This document shows, one piece after another, positions 24,158 to 32,685 of a stretch of DNA of 32,864 bases (position 1 is its first letter; each line of letters opens with the position of its first letter). The notes beneath the pieces were generated by a model. The model worked only from the letters and a program-made list of their open reading frames with translations. It did no database searches and was not told where the DNA came from. Source of the stretch: Thermodesulfovibrio sp. (GTDB lineage Bacteria; Nitrospirota; Thermodesulfovibrionia; Thermodesulfovibrionales; Thermodesulfovibrionaceae); assembly GCA_026415995.1 (NCBI GenBank), contig JAOAGB010000063.1, positions 1 to 32,864 on the forward strand, written 5' to 3'. The position numbers and the translations under genes are program-made.

Positions 24158-24580
24158 ATGATTAGGTATTTCAAAGTAAGAAAATTAATTCAGGGAAGAT
24201 TATTTAAAGGGCAGGAAATAATCTCAGAAATCACAAAATATCTTAAAGAAAATACTATAAATGCTGGTTTAATAAGTGGTATAGGAGCTGTAAGCAAAGC
24301 TAAAATAGGATACTATGATCAGACAACACGACAGTATATATCACAGGAGTTTAATGAACCAATGGAAATTTTATTTTTAAAGGGAAATATATCTATAAAA
24401 GATGGCGAACCTTTTCCCCATATACATATTGTTCTCTCAAAAAAAGATTACTCCTGTATAGGAGGCCATCTTTTTGAGGCCCAAGTTTTTGCCTTTGAAT
24501 TTGAACTTATTGAATTTGACGGAAATTTCTATGAAAGAGGATTTGATGAAGATACAGGCTTATTTCTTTGGAAAATTTAA
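24158..24580 (+). CDS. PPC/DUF296-domain protein
   Basis: A 140-aa single-domain protein of the plant-and-prokaryote-conserved (PPC, DUF296) family. The fold signature is GAVSKAKIGYYD, then PFPHIHIVLSKKDYSCIGGHL, where the histidines form the usual metal-binding set, and VFAFEFELIEF. Bacterial members are trimers of uncertain function, some suggested to bind DNA. AGGAGG precedes the ATG, which is two bases after the lutBA stop, so it is co-transcribed with lactate genes. Its stop overlaps that of the convergent deacetylase gene. Confidence 0.87.
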   Translation: MIRYFKVRKLIQGRLFKGQEIISEITKYLKENTINAGLISGIGAVSKAKIGYYDQTTRQYISQEFNEPMEILFLKGNISIKDGEPFPHIHIVLSKKDYSCIGGHLFEAQVFAFEFELIEFDGNFYERGFDEDTGLFLWKI

Positions 24581-25494
24581 ATAAGCATCTCTTCAAGAGT
24601 AATTTTTACACATTCAGCTAAAACATCGAGATTGTAACCACCTTCAAGTACAAATATTTTAGGAGCGTAGGAGGAGTTAAGAATGCTTCTGACAATGCTT
24701 CTTACTCCTTCTGTGGTTACATTTATATAACTTAAAGGATCTTCTTGATGGATATCATAGCCAGCAGAAACTAATATAAGATCTGGCTTCACTTCTCTAA
24801 TTTTTTGAGGCAGTATGTCCTGAAAAACAGTCAAATATTCTCTGGTTCCTGAACCTGCTCTTAATTGAATATTATATGTACATCCTTCTCCTTTGCCTTT
24901 TCCAATTTCAAGCTCTCTACCAGTGCCAGGATAAAATGGAAACTGATGAGAACTAAAATAGAAAACTGAACAATCATCTTCAAAGATGTGCTGAGTACCA
25001 TTTCCATGATGGACATCAAAATCAATAATAAAAATTTTTCTGTATCCCTTTTTCTTGGCATAGGCAGCACCCACTGAGATATTATTAAAAATACAAAATC
25101 CCATAGCAGTGTCAACCTCAGCATGATGTCCAGGAGGTCTTACCGCACAAAAGGCTCTATCAACTTCCTTGTTATATACATAATCAATGGCATCCAAAAC
25201 AGCACCTACTGCATAACAAGCAACTTCATAGGTATTTTCACTTAGATAAGTATCTGGGTCTAAATATCCAGCCTTTGAGTTCTTAATTTTTTCAATGTAG
25301 TAAGGCTCATGAACAAGAGCGATTTCCTCGTGAGTTGCTTTTCTGGGTTTTATATGAACAAGCCTATCCCAAAGCCCTTGCCTTTTTAAGTGATTTACAA
25401 TAGCAATCAGTCTTTCCTTTGATTCTGGATGTCCCTGAGGGGTTTCATGCATTAGAAATATGTCATCATATACAAAGCCAACTTTTCTATCCAT
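24577..25494 (-). CDS. Histone deacetylase-family (AcuC/HdaH-like) deacetylase
   Basis: A 305-aa zinc-dependent arginase/deacetylase-fold enzyme. Seen: RPPGHHAE (119-126) with the catalytic His pair, GFCIFNN, the zinc ligands D160 and H162 (DFDVHHGNGTQ) and D247 (SAGYDIH), and the C-terminal EGGYNL with the transition-state Tyr. Possible substrates are acetyl-lysine proteins, such as AcuC on acetyl-CoA synthetase, or acetylpolyamines. Twelve more residues are possible from an upstream TTG, but that start overlaps a -35-like TTGACT and the shorter MDRKVGFVYDD form matches homologues. It follows a kinase gene by about 50 nt in the same direction; its own promoter may be there. Confidence 0.9.
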   Translation of the reverse strand: MDRKVGFVYDDIFLMHETPQGHPESKERLIAIVNHLKRQGLWDRLVHIKPRKATHEEIALVHEPYYIEKIKNSKAGYLDPDTYLSENTYEVACYAVGAVLDAIDYVYNKEVDRAFCAVRPPGHHAEVDTAMGFCIFNNISVGAAYAKKKGYRKIFIIDFDVHHGNGTQHIFEDDCSVFYFSSHQFPFYPGTGRELEIGKGKGEGCTYNIQLRAGSGTREYLTVFQDILPQKIREVKPDLILVSAGYDIHQEDPLSYINVTTEGVRSIVRSILNSSYAPKIFVLEGGYNLDVLAECVKITLEEMLI

Positions 25495-25499
25495 AAAAA

Positions 25500-25530
25500 A
25501 TGATATCTTATACCATACATGAAAAGTCAA
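25500..25530 (-). promoter_or_regulatory. Weak candidate promoter of the deacetylase gene
   Basis: Minus strand TTGACT (25525-25530) and TATCAT (25500-25505) with a long 19-nt spacer. The -10 ends five bases before the ATG, again giving no leader. The spacer length makes this uncertain. Confidence 0.3.
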
Positions 25531-25547
25531 GTTACAGAGAGTTTTAT

Positions 25548-26618
25548 CTATCTTACTTTAATTGGGAGTCTTATTATGACAGTACTTCCCTTCCCCAATT
25601 CGCTCTCAATAGATATAAATCCCCTATAATATTGAACAATTGTAAGAGAAATTGTTAGTCCAAGACCTGGACCGTAGACCTTTGTAGTAAAAAATGGGTC
25701 AAATATTTTCTTTATTAATTCCTTAGGAATTCCCTTGCCCGTATCAGAAATTTTTATTTCTAAGTCATTTCCTGTTAATTCAATAGAAATTTTTAAAATT
25801 CTCCTATCTGATTTTTCCATTGCCTCAATAGCGTTTTTTATGATATTGCGGAGCACTATCTTGAGGTGTTCTTTGTCTATATAAATTGAAGGTGTTTCTT
25901 TGAAATCTATTTCAACCTCTATTGCCTTGTCTTCAATTTCCTTTTCAAACTCTTCTAAAACCTCTTCTACCGCCTTTTTAGGGTCAACATTTTCAAGAAA
26001 GCCTATGGCGATCATTTTAAGATTAAGAATATCACTTAAAAGTCGTTCTAATCTCTCAGCTTCTTGTATTATGGTCATAAGATAAGGTTTATTAGGATCT
26101 CCTGGAGGTAGACTGTTATATACTTTTTTAGCAAATCCTGCTATACTAACAATTGGATTCCTTATTTCATGAGAAAGACTATCAATAACTTTCCTTACTG
26201 ACTCTGTTTTTTCCTCTTCAACAACCTTTTCTGCTGTTTCTTTCCTCGTAAGAAGAGAGCGAATCCTGGCTGATAGTTCTCTGTAATCAAAAGGTTTAGG
26301 GACATAATCATCGGCACCAATATCAAATCCCTTAACTCTACTTTCTACATCAGATTTTGCCGTAAGCATAATAATAGGGATCAGCTTAGTCTTTTCATCA
26401 TTTTTTAGTCTGCTGCAAACTTCATATCCATCCATTTTGGGCATCATGACATCAAGAATTATTATATCCGGATTAGATTCGTAGACCTTCTGTAAAGCTT
26501 CTTCACCGTCATAGGCTTCTATGGTGTTGTAGCCCTCGGCTTTTAGCCTTTTTCGCAAAAGTTCTACTGTATCAATATTGTCATCTACAATTAAAACCGT
26601 CTGTTGCTGTTCGTTCAT
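25548..26618 (-). CDS. Receiver-histidine kinase hybrid (cytoplasmic)
   Basis: A 356-aa soluble signalling protein with an inverted layout. The receiver comes first (acid pair D12/D13, phospho-acceptor D56, K108 in VPKP), then a dimerisation/phosphoacceptor helix with H150 (SLSHEIRNP), then a HATPase domain (NIIKNAIEAM, DTGKGIP, GLGLTIS). No membrane helix or sensor domain is present, so it probably takes its input through phosphorylation of its own receiver. The start overlaps the preceding regulator as ATGA, so the two are coupled. Confidence 0.9.
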   Translation of the reverse strand: MNEQQQTVLIVDDNIDTVELLRKRLKAEGYNTIEAYDGEEALQKVYESNPDIIILDVMMPKMDGYEVCSRLKNDEKTKLIPIIMLTAKSDVESRVKGFDIGADDYVPKPFDYRELSARIRSLLTRKETAEKVVEEEKTESVRKVIDSLSHEIRNPIVSIAGFAKKVYNSLPPGDPNKPYLMTIIQEAERLERLLSDILNLKMIAIGFLENVDPKKAVEEVLEEFEKEIEDKAIEVEIDFKETPSIYIDKEHLKIVLRNIIKNAIEAMEKSDRRILKISIELTGNDLEIKISDTGKGIPKELIKKIFDPFFTTKVYGPGLGLTISLTIVQYYRGFISIESELGKGSTVIIRLPIKVR

Positions 26619-26983
26619 TTATCTTTAAGATAAATTTTAATTTGTTCTGGAAATTCTCTTACATTAATAGGCTTTGATATATAACCATTACAGCCTGCCT
26701 GAAGAGCCTTTTCTTGATCTCCTCTCATGGCATGAGCAGTAAAGGCTATAATAGGGGTATCCTTAAAATCAGGTCTTGCCTTTAATCTTCTGGTAGCCTC
26801 ATATCCATCAATTTTAGGAATTGATATATCCATAAGTATGAGGTCTGGTCTGTAAGCAACTGCTTTTGCAATAGCGTCCTCTCCATCCACTGCCTCTATG
26901 ATTTCATATCCCTGTTTTTTTAGTATTTTTTTAACAAGCTCTCTTGAATCCTCATTATCATCAACTATTAGAATTTTTTTCAT
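26615..26983 (-). CDS. Single-domain response regulator
   Basis: A 122-aa stand-alone receiver (CheY/DivK-like) with D8/D9, phospho-acceptor D52 (LILMDISIPKIDG), the switch Thr in AFTAHA and Lys in SKPIN. There is no output domain, so it acts through protein contacts or as a phosphorelay shuttle. It lies between two hybrid kinases in one operon, starting one base after the upstream kinase stop, which makes a relay between them likely. Confidence 0.92.
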   Translation of the reverse strand: MKKILIVDDNEDSRELVKKILKKQGYEIIEAVDGEDAIAKAVAYRPDLILMDISIPKIDGYEATRRLKARPDFKDTPIIAFTAHAMRGDQEKALQAGCNGYISKPINVREFPEQIKIYLKDK

Positions 26984-26984
26984 T

Positions 26985-29657
26985 TTAGCCTCCTATTTTT
27001 CTTAAACTATTCTTAAGCTCTGTTACAAGTTCCTCTTCTGAAAAGAGAGCTTTGTTAATTATATCCTTTATTCTACCATCTAATTCTTCCTTTTCCTTGT
27101 CACTGAGTTCCTTATTTGTAAGTGCTATTATTGGAGTCTCCTTTAGCTCTGTCGAACCTTTAATAAAATCAATAAAATCAAATGCGCTACTTAATGGATC
27201 CGTTATATTAACTATTAAAAGATCAGGAAATTGAGTTTTCACCAATTCGATAGCCTCTTTACTACTTAAGGCAGAATAAACTTCATAGCCACTCTCTTTA
27301 AGTATTTTTGAAATCTCATTATTCGTCTTTTCATCTCTCTCAAGCAGTAAAACTTTTTTAATAGCTCTGTAGGACTCTAAGTTTTTTATTTTTCTGAGAA
27401 GCAAATAACCATCAAGAGGTTTTACAAAGTAGTCTGCAGCTCCCAAACTAAAAGCAAGTGTTTTATTATCTATTATAGATACTATTATTACTGGAATATC
27501 CTTTGTTTCCTCATCTCCTTTAAGTTCTTTTAATACCTGCCAACCGTCTTTCTTAGGCATCATAATATCAAGAGTTATTGCAACTGGCTTTATTTCTTTT
27601 GCTTTTTTCACCGCCTCTTCACTACTAAGAATTCCTATGACCTTGTAATCTTTCTCTAAATATTTTCTGATTAAATCTACCGCATCGGGATTATCATCAA
27701 TTGCCAAAACAACTTTTTCCTTTTCTGAGGGTCTTGCTATCTCTGAGGTTATCTCCTCCTTATGTAAAACGAGATCTCTTACTACCTCACATATTTTACA
27801 GGCATCAGCCTTTTCAGGATATGAACCCTTTCTCATTCCTTTACAGTGTGTGCCTAAAACAAGCCAACATCTTTTCTCGGAAGAACCATACTCAGGACAG
27901 TTTACATGTCCACACTGAGTATAATCCCAGCATCTAACCATTTTACCTTCATAGGAAGGCTCTTGTAGAAAAACTTCCTTCGGCACTTCAAAATATTTAG
28001 CCAGTTCTTCTGCCATCTTATCTTCTATTACAGGAACAGGCTTATCAAAAACCTCCTTTTTATATGGTAAAAGAACATAGAAAGTACTGCCTTTACCAAC
28101 TTCACTTTCAGCCCATACCATGCCTTTATGTAATGCCACAAGGCCTCTTACAATGCTCAATCCAAGACCAGTTCCTTCATATTGTCTTGTTGTAGACACA
28201 TCGGCCTGAGCGAATTTATCAAAAATTTTATCGAGGTCTTCCTTTTTAATTCCTATACCCGTATCGGTTACTGAAATTTCTATAAATTGAGGATTACCTT
28301 CTTCATCCGGTCCCCTTTCTGAAACTTTTGCCTTTATTGTTATTCCTCCTTCATGGGTAAATTTTACTGCATTTGATATGAGATTTATTAAGATCTGTTT
28401 TGTTTTATCTTCATCCACATAAAGTTTCTCTGCTCCTGGTTCTATATTTAGTGAAAAAGTAAGTCCTTTTTTAGCAATTAAAGGTTCGAAGGTTACCATT
28501 ATTCCGTCGATAAGTTGTTTTAAATCTACTTCTTTAGGTCTAAGCTCAATTTTACCAGATTCTATTTTTGAGATATCGAGAACATCATTTATTAACTGAA
28601 GAAGATGTCTTGCATTTGCTGAAACCTTTTTTAGAGAAGCCTTTTGGTCATCATTCAAAGGTCCGTCAACTTCGTCAAGTAATAAATCTGTATATCCAAT
28701 TATGGCATTCATAGGAGTTCTCAATTCGTGGGACATGTTTGCAATAAATGCTGATTTCAATGTGTCAAGTTCTTTAAGTTGTTTATTTGCTTTCTGAAGT
28801 AAAGCTACAAGCTCTTCTCTTTCTTCAAGAAGTCTTGCTCTGCGAGTAAGCTCTTTTTCCAGTTCCATCTTTGATTTGGCAACTTCATTAACCATATAAT
28901 TAAATGTTTCTATGAGAATGCCAATTTCATCCTTCGGATATTTACTAATAGTAGTCATCTCACCCTTTGCAAATCTTTGTGTTGCATCTACCAATGTGTT
29001 TAATGGATTTCTAATAATCTTTTTTACTATAAATGTAATAACAACTGTACCAAGAAAAAAGGCAAATATGGTGAGAGCTACAGATCTATTTCTTTGAGCA
29101 TTTACAGTTCTATAAACCTCTTCAAGTCCTGTGCTCATTACAAGAGCACCTAAAACTTTTCTTGATGAACCATGACAATGGAAACATTCAGGCGAATTAT
29201 GGATGGGAAGAATGGTGATCAGGTTTCTCTCACCATTTAACTTAAATTCAACAGATTGTTTTGAGGTTGAATTTTGAGATATGCTCCTTTTAAATAAATC
29301 TTTAAACTCTTCATTTGTTATAACATCTTCTATTTTTGAGTGAATTATCTCTTTATTTGTAGAAAATGAAATAAATCCATTGAAATCAGTTAGGTATACT
29401 CTTATATTTTTATATTTTCTACCAATTTCCTCCAAATCCCTATGCATACTATCGCTGTCTCCTACAGTTAATGGATATTTCATTGTGGCATAAATAGTAT
29501 CAAGGACTTCGTTATTACCTGCTTCTACAAGACGTAATCTATCTCCTTTTCCAAAATAAATTCTAAACCATATCTCAATTATCATAACAATCGTGATGAT
29601 AATTATGAATGTTAAAAGAAGCTTATTACCTATTTTTTGAGTTATAAACTTAAACAT
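26985..29657 (-). CDS. Heme-motif sensor hybrid histidine kinase with two-CW domain and two receivers
   Basis: An 890-aa membrane kinase. Domains: TM1 about 13-33; a periplasmic part (about 34-190) with a c-type heme motif C158-F-H-C161-H162; TM2 about 194-212; HAMP about 213-265; coiled coil to 300; phosphoacceptor H310 (NMSHELRTP); HATPase with N425/N429, DTGIGI (465-470) and GTGLGL (495-500). It is followed by a cysteine domain (C576-W, C582, C587, C597-W, C605, C620, C623; two-CW type), a receiver with D654/D655, D697 and K746, and a second receiver whose acceptor Asp is Asn817. Its ATG overlaps the stop of the tetraheme cytochrome (TAATG). A redox signal through heme is inferred. Confidence 0.93.
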   Translation of the reverse strand: MFKFITQKIGNKLLLTFIIIITIVMIIEIWFRIYFGKGDRLRLVEAGNNEVLDTIYATMKYPLTVGDSDSMHRDLEEIGRKYKNIRVYLTDFNGFISFSTNKEIIHSKIEDVITNEEFKDLFKRSISQNSTSKQSVEFKLNGERNLITILPIHNSPECFHCHGSSRKVLGALVMSTGLEEVYRTVNAQRNRSVALTIFAFFLGTVVITFIVKKIIRNPLNTLVDATQRFAKGEMTTISKYPKDEIGILIETFNYMVNEVAKSKMELEKELTRRARLLEEREELVALLQKANKQLKELDTLKSAFIANMSHELRTPMNAIIGYTDLLLDEVDGPLNDDQKASLKKVSANARHLLQLINDVLDISKIESGKIELRPKEVDLKQLIDGIMVTFEPLIAKKGLTFSLNIEPGAEKLYVDEDKTKQILINLISNAVKFTHEGGITIKAKVSERGPDEEGNPQFIEISVTDTGIGIKKEDLDKIFDKFAQADVSTTRQYEGTGLGLSIVRGLVALHKGMVWAESEVGKGSTFYVLLPYKKEVFDKPVPVIEDKMAEELAKYFEVPKEVFLQEPSYEGKMVRCWDYTQCGHVNCPEYGSSEKRCWLVLGTHCKGMRKGSYPEKADACKICEVVRDLVLHKEEITSEIARPSEKEKVVLAIDDNPDAVDLIRKYLEKDYKVIGILSSEEAVKKAKEIKPVAITLDIMMPKKDGWQVLKELKGDEETKDIPVIIVSIIDNKTLAFSLGAADYFVKPLDGYLLLRKIKNLESYRAIKKVLLLERDEKTNNEISKILKESGYEVYSALSSKEAIELVKTQFPDLLIVNITDPLSSAFDFIDFIKGSTELKETPIIALTNKELSDKEKEELDGRIKDIINKALFSEEELVTELKNSLRKIGG

Positions 29658-30088
29658 TAATGAACTCCTCTAAGAAGTGGTCTAAATCTGAAAGTCCTTA
29701 TTCTTTCCTCGGTATGGCATGGTTCACAAGTTTTAGTAGTAAGTTTTCCTATTATATGTTCTCTCTTTCTTGTCTCCACATGCCTTTTACCAGGACCATG
29801 ACAGACTTCACAACCCGTATTTTTAAGATGCGGGGTTTTATCAACACTTACAAAGCCTCCTTTTTTACCATAACCTGTTGTATGACATTCATAACATCCT
29901 CTTAATTCTTCTGGAGTTATTTTATTTTTCATTTTTTCGACACCTAAAAAAGAGCGAGACATACGGGAAAATTTTGTAAAATTATCATACTGTTTTTGAT
30001 GACAAGGTTTACAGCTTTCAGTACCTATATAATCTGAAAAGGCTGTAAATGGTGAAAGGATAATCAGTAATATAATAACTAAGTTCAT
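29657..30088 (-). CDS. Tetraheme c-type cytochrome (cytochrome c554-like)
   Basis: A 143-aa exported multiheme cytochrome. An N-terminal signal peptide (about 1-18, ending TAFSDY) is followed by four CxxCH motifs: CKPCH (26-30), CYECH, CEVCH (followed by GPG) and CEPCH. The motif spacing and the CEVCHGPG segment resemble the cytochrome c554 family. Expected in the periplasm. It is first in the operon and its stop overlaps the start of the heme-motif kinase, whose Shine-Dalgarno GGAG lies in the cytochrome's last codons. It could be an electron carrier or the sensory partner of the kinase. The start has no Shine-Dalgarno; a promoter abuts it. Confidence 0.9.
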   Translation of the reverse strand: MNLVIILLIILSPFTAFSDYIGTESCKPCHQKQYDNFTKFSRMSRSFLGVEKMKNKITPEELRGCYECHTTGYGKKGGFVSVDKTPHLKNTGCEVCHGPGKRHVETRKREHIIGKLTTKTCEPCHTEERIRTFRFRPLLRGVH

Positions 30089-30094
30089 ATTTAA

Positions 30095-30123
30095 AGATTA
30101 TCAGAAAAGATAAGATTTGTAAA
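30095..30123 (-). promoter_or_regulatory. Promoter of the cytochrome-kinase operon
   Basis: Minus strand TTTACA (30118-30123), 17 nt, TAATCT (30095-30100). The box ends six bases before the ATG, so the transcript should begin at the start codon. Confidence 0.5.
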
Positions 30124-30170
30124 CTTTTATTGAATAAAAATTTATTTGATAATTATAAAAATTTTTAAAT

Positions 30171-30971
30171 TTAAGATTCTCTTAACATTATTCTTTCAAT
30201 TTTTCTTGCCAGAGCCTTCGAAGAATCTATTTCCACATAAACAGCTGAGAGAATGGAAGAAGTTGATGGAACATCAAACTTTTTAGGCATTTGTGTAAGA
30301 AACTTCTCTATTACTTCATCCTCTTTAAATCCTATAACTGAATTCTCAGGACCTGTCATGCCTACATCTGTTATGTATGCTGTACCCTTTGGAAGAATTT
30401 TTTCATCTGCTGTTTGAACGTGAGTATGGGTACCCACCACTGCACTTACCTTTCCATCAAAATAAAGGGCAAAAGCAATTTTTTCAGAGGTAGCTTCTGC
30501 GTGGAAATCAATAAAAATTATATCTGTCTCTCTTTTAATCCTCTCTATTTCCTTTTTTGTAGCTCTGAAAGGACAATCAAGCATATTCATAAAAATTCTT
30601 CCAGAAACATTCAAAACACAAACTAAATTATTTTTTCTTGTCCTTATTAGGGTGCTTCCCGCTCCTGGAACACCTTCTGGATAGTTTATAGGTCTCAGAA
30701 TTCTTGACTCTTTAGCAATATATGGAACAGCTTCTTTTTTATCCCACACGTGATTTCCAGTTGTTATTACATCTATACCATAAGAAAAAAGTTCTTCTGC
30801 CACTTTTTCTGTTATTCCAAAACCACCTGCCGCATTTTCACCATTAGCTATAACCAATTCAATTTTATATTGATCAACTAATTTTGGAAGCAATGCCCTT
30901 ACAATATTTCTTCCAGCTTTACCAACTATATCTCCAATAAATAGAATATTAACAGTTTCATTATTTGGCAT
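30171..30971 (-). CDS. ymdB: YmdB-family metallophosphoesterase (2',3'-cAMP phosphodiesterase)
   Basis: A 266-aa dimetal phosphoesterase of the YmdB/TIGR00282 family. Metal-site motifs are FIGDIVGKAGRN (11-22), NGENAAGGFGI, TTGNHVWDKKE, DFHAEATSEK and VVGTHTHVQTADEKILP. In Bacillus subtilis YmdB hydrolyses 2',3'-cyclic nucleotides and affects biofilm and motility, and it neighbours rny as here. The start overlaps the end of rny by 11 nt and has no clear Shine-Dalgarno, so translation is probably coupled. Confidence 0.94.
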   Translation of the reverse strand: MPNNETVNILFIGDIVGKAGRNIVRALLPKLVDQYKIELVIANGENAAGGFGITEKVAEELFSYGIDVITTGNHVWDKKEAVPYIAKESRILRPINYPEGVPGAGSTLIRTRKNNLVCVLNVSGRIFMNMLDCPFRATKKEIERIKRETDIIFIDFHAEATSEKIAFALYFDGKVSAVVGTHTHVQTADEKILPKGTAYITDVGMTGPENSVIGFKEDEVIEKFLTQMPKKFDVPSTSSILSAVYVEIDSSKALARKIERIMLRES

Positions 30972-32544
30972 ATTCTATAAATCTTGATTCTCTGATGACT
31001 GTAACTTTTATTTGTCCAGGGTAGCTTAATTCCTTCTCGATTCTTTTGCTTAACTCTCTTGCAATAAGGGCACATTCTTCATCCGTTACCATATCAGGTC
31101 TTACAATGAGTCTAACCTCTCTTCCTGCTTGAATAGCATAGCAGTTTTGAACACCTTGAAAAGACATGGCAAGCTCTTCAAGTTTAGTAAGCCTCTTAAT
31201 ATAACTCTCTATTGTCTCTCTTCGTACTCCTGGCCTGGCTGCGGACAAAGCATCTGCGGCTGCTACAAGAGCAGACTCTACACAACTGAATTCCACATCT
31301 TCATGATGACTTAGGATTGCATTAATAACCTCTTCACCTTCTCCATATTTTCTTGCAAGCATTGCACCTATTTCTTGATGAGAACCTTCCATCTCATGGT
31401 CTACAGCTTTTCCTATGTCATGAAGAAGTCCTGCTCTTTTTGCAAGTGTTACATTCACTCCAATTTCTCCTGCCATTAAACCGCTAAGCCATGCAACTTC
31501 TTTAGAATGTTGAAGCACATTTTGACCATAGGAGGTTCTGTATTTTAGTCTTCCTACAAGCTTAATTACCTCAGGATGAATACCACTTAACCCAAGCTCA
31601 AAAACCGCTTTTTCACCCTCTTCCTTTATTGATATATCCACATCTCTACGAGCCTTCTCCACCACTTCTTCAATTCTCGCAGGATGAATTCTTCCATCAG
31701 CTATTAATCTTTCAAGAGCTATTCTTGCCACTTCTCTTCTTATGGGATCAAAAGATGAAAGTATTACCAATTCTGGCGTATCATCAACTACAAGGTCAAC
31801 TCCTGTAAGAGCTTCAAATGCTCTGATGTTTCTACCTTCTCTTCCTATTATTCTTCCTTTCATTTCATCATTTGGAAGGCTCACTGCAGTAACTGTAGCA
31901 TCTACCACATAATCACTTGCATATCTCTGAACAGCAAGGCTTAATATCTCCTTTGCCTTTTTATCTGCTTCTTGTTTTGCCTCGTCTTCTATTCTTTTAA
32001 TGAGCTTAGCTGCTTCAAATTTAGCCTCCTGTTCAATCCTTCTAAAAAGTTCCTGCCTTGCCTCTTCTTCCTTCATGCCTGCTATTTTTTCTAAAAGACT
32101 TTGCTGTTCTTTTATAAGCTGCTTATAATGATTTTCGCTGTCTTGAATCTGCTTCTCTCTTAAAATTAATTCTTTTTCTATCTTGCTTAATTCAGATTCC
32201 TTTCTATCAACTTGTTCTAACTTACGGTCAAGTAGTTCTTCCTTCTGCCTGAGCCTCTTTTCCTGATAGGTGATCTCCTTAGTTTTTTCTTTAAGCTCTC
32301 TTTCTGCCTCTGATTTTAATTGATATACAATTTCTTTCGCTGAGATATGAGCCTCTTTTTTTATGGTTTCGGCTTCCTTTTTGATAGCTTCTGCTTCTCT
32401 TTTTGCTTCTTCAATAATCTTTTGTACTTCTTCATGGATTTTTGACTTTTCTTCAGTTAATTTGCTCTTTTTATATATATATAAACCATATCCAGAAGCT
32501 ACACCCGCAGCAACAGCAATAAGAATATATATAAATTCCATCAT
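30961..32544 (-). CDS. rny: Ribonuclease Y
   Basis: Membrane-anchored endoribonuclease that starts mRNA decay. The 527-aa protein has one N-terminal membrane helix (about 5-24), a long Glu/Lys/Arg-rich coiled coil (about 30-200), a KH domain with GRIIGREGRN (230-239) and an HD domain with catalytic H375/D376 (LLHDIGKAVDHE). Length and order are typical. AAGGAGGT precedes two consecutive ATGs; the second (3 nt in) has better spacing, so the true N-terminus may be one residue shorter. A 6S RNA lies upstream in the same direction. Confidence 0.97.
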   Translation of the reverse strand: MMEFIYILIAVAAGVASGYGLYIYKKSKLTEEKSKIHEEVQKIIEEAKREAEAIKKEAETIKKEAHISAKEIVYQLKSEAERELKEKTKEITYQEKRLRQKEELLDRKLEQVDRKESELSKIEKELILREKQIQDSENHYKQLIKEQQSLLEKIAGMKEEEARQELFRRIEQEAKFEAAKLIKRIEDEAKQEADKKAKEILSLAVQRYASDYVVDATVTAVSLPNDEMKGRIIGREGRNIRAFEALTGVDLVVDDTPELVILSSFDPIRREVARIALERLIADGRIHPARIEEVVEKARRDVDISIKEEGEKAVFELGLSGIHPEVIKLVGRLKYRTSYGQNVLQHSKEVAWLSGLMAGEIGVNVTLAKRAGLLHDIGKAVDHEMEGSHQEIGAMLARKYGEGEEVINAILSHHEDVEFSCVESALVAAADALSAARPGVRRETIESYIKRLTKLEELAMSFQGVQNCYAIQAGREVRLIVRPDMVTDEECALIARELSKRIEKELSYPGQIKVTVIRESRFIEYAK

Positions 32545-32658
32545 AACACCTCCTTAAGATTATTTATGTTTGGCTTCCTTGAGGGAATATGATGAAGTGG
32601 ATAGAATAAAAATCTATAAAAATAATTAGTGCTTAACCTCTTTTATATCTATCTTAAA

Positions 32659-32672
32659 GTGGATTACTCCAC
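32659..32672 (-). terminator. Weak hairpin 3' of the 6S RNA
   Basis: Minus strand GTGGA-GTAA-TCCAC followed by only TTT. The stem is short and the U-tract weak, so it may be a processing site or partial terminator, letting some transcription run into rny. Confidence 0.3.
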
Positions 32673-32685
32673 CATCATCATACCC

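Noticed and set aside
30101..30170. A/T inverted repeats after ymdB as a terminator
   Set aside because: Stems are short and AT-only; no stable hairpin plus U-tract could be drawn.
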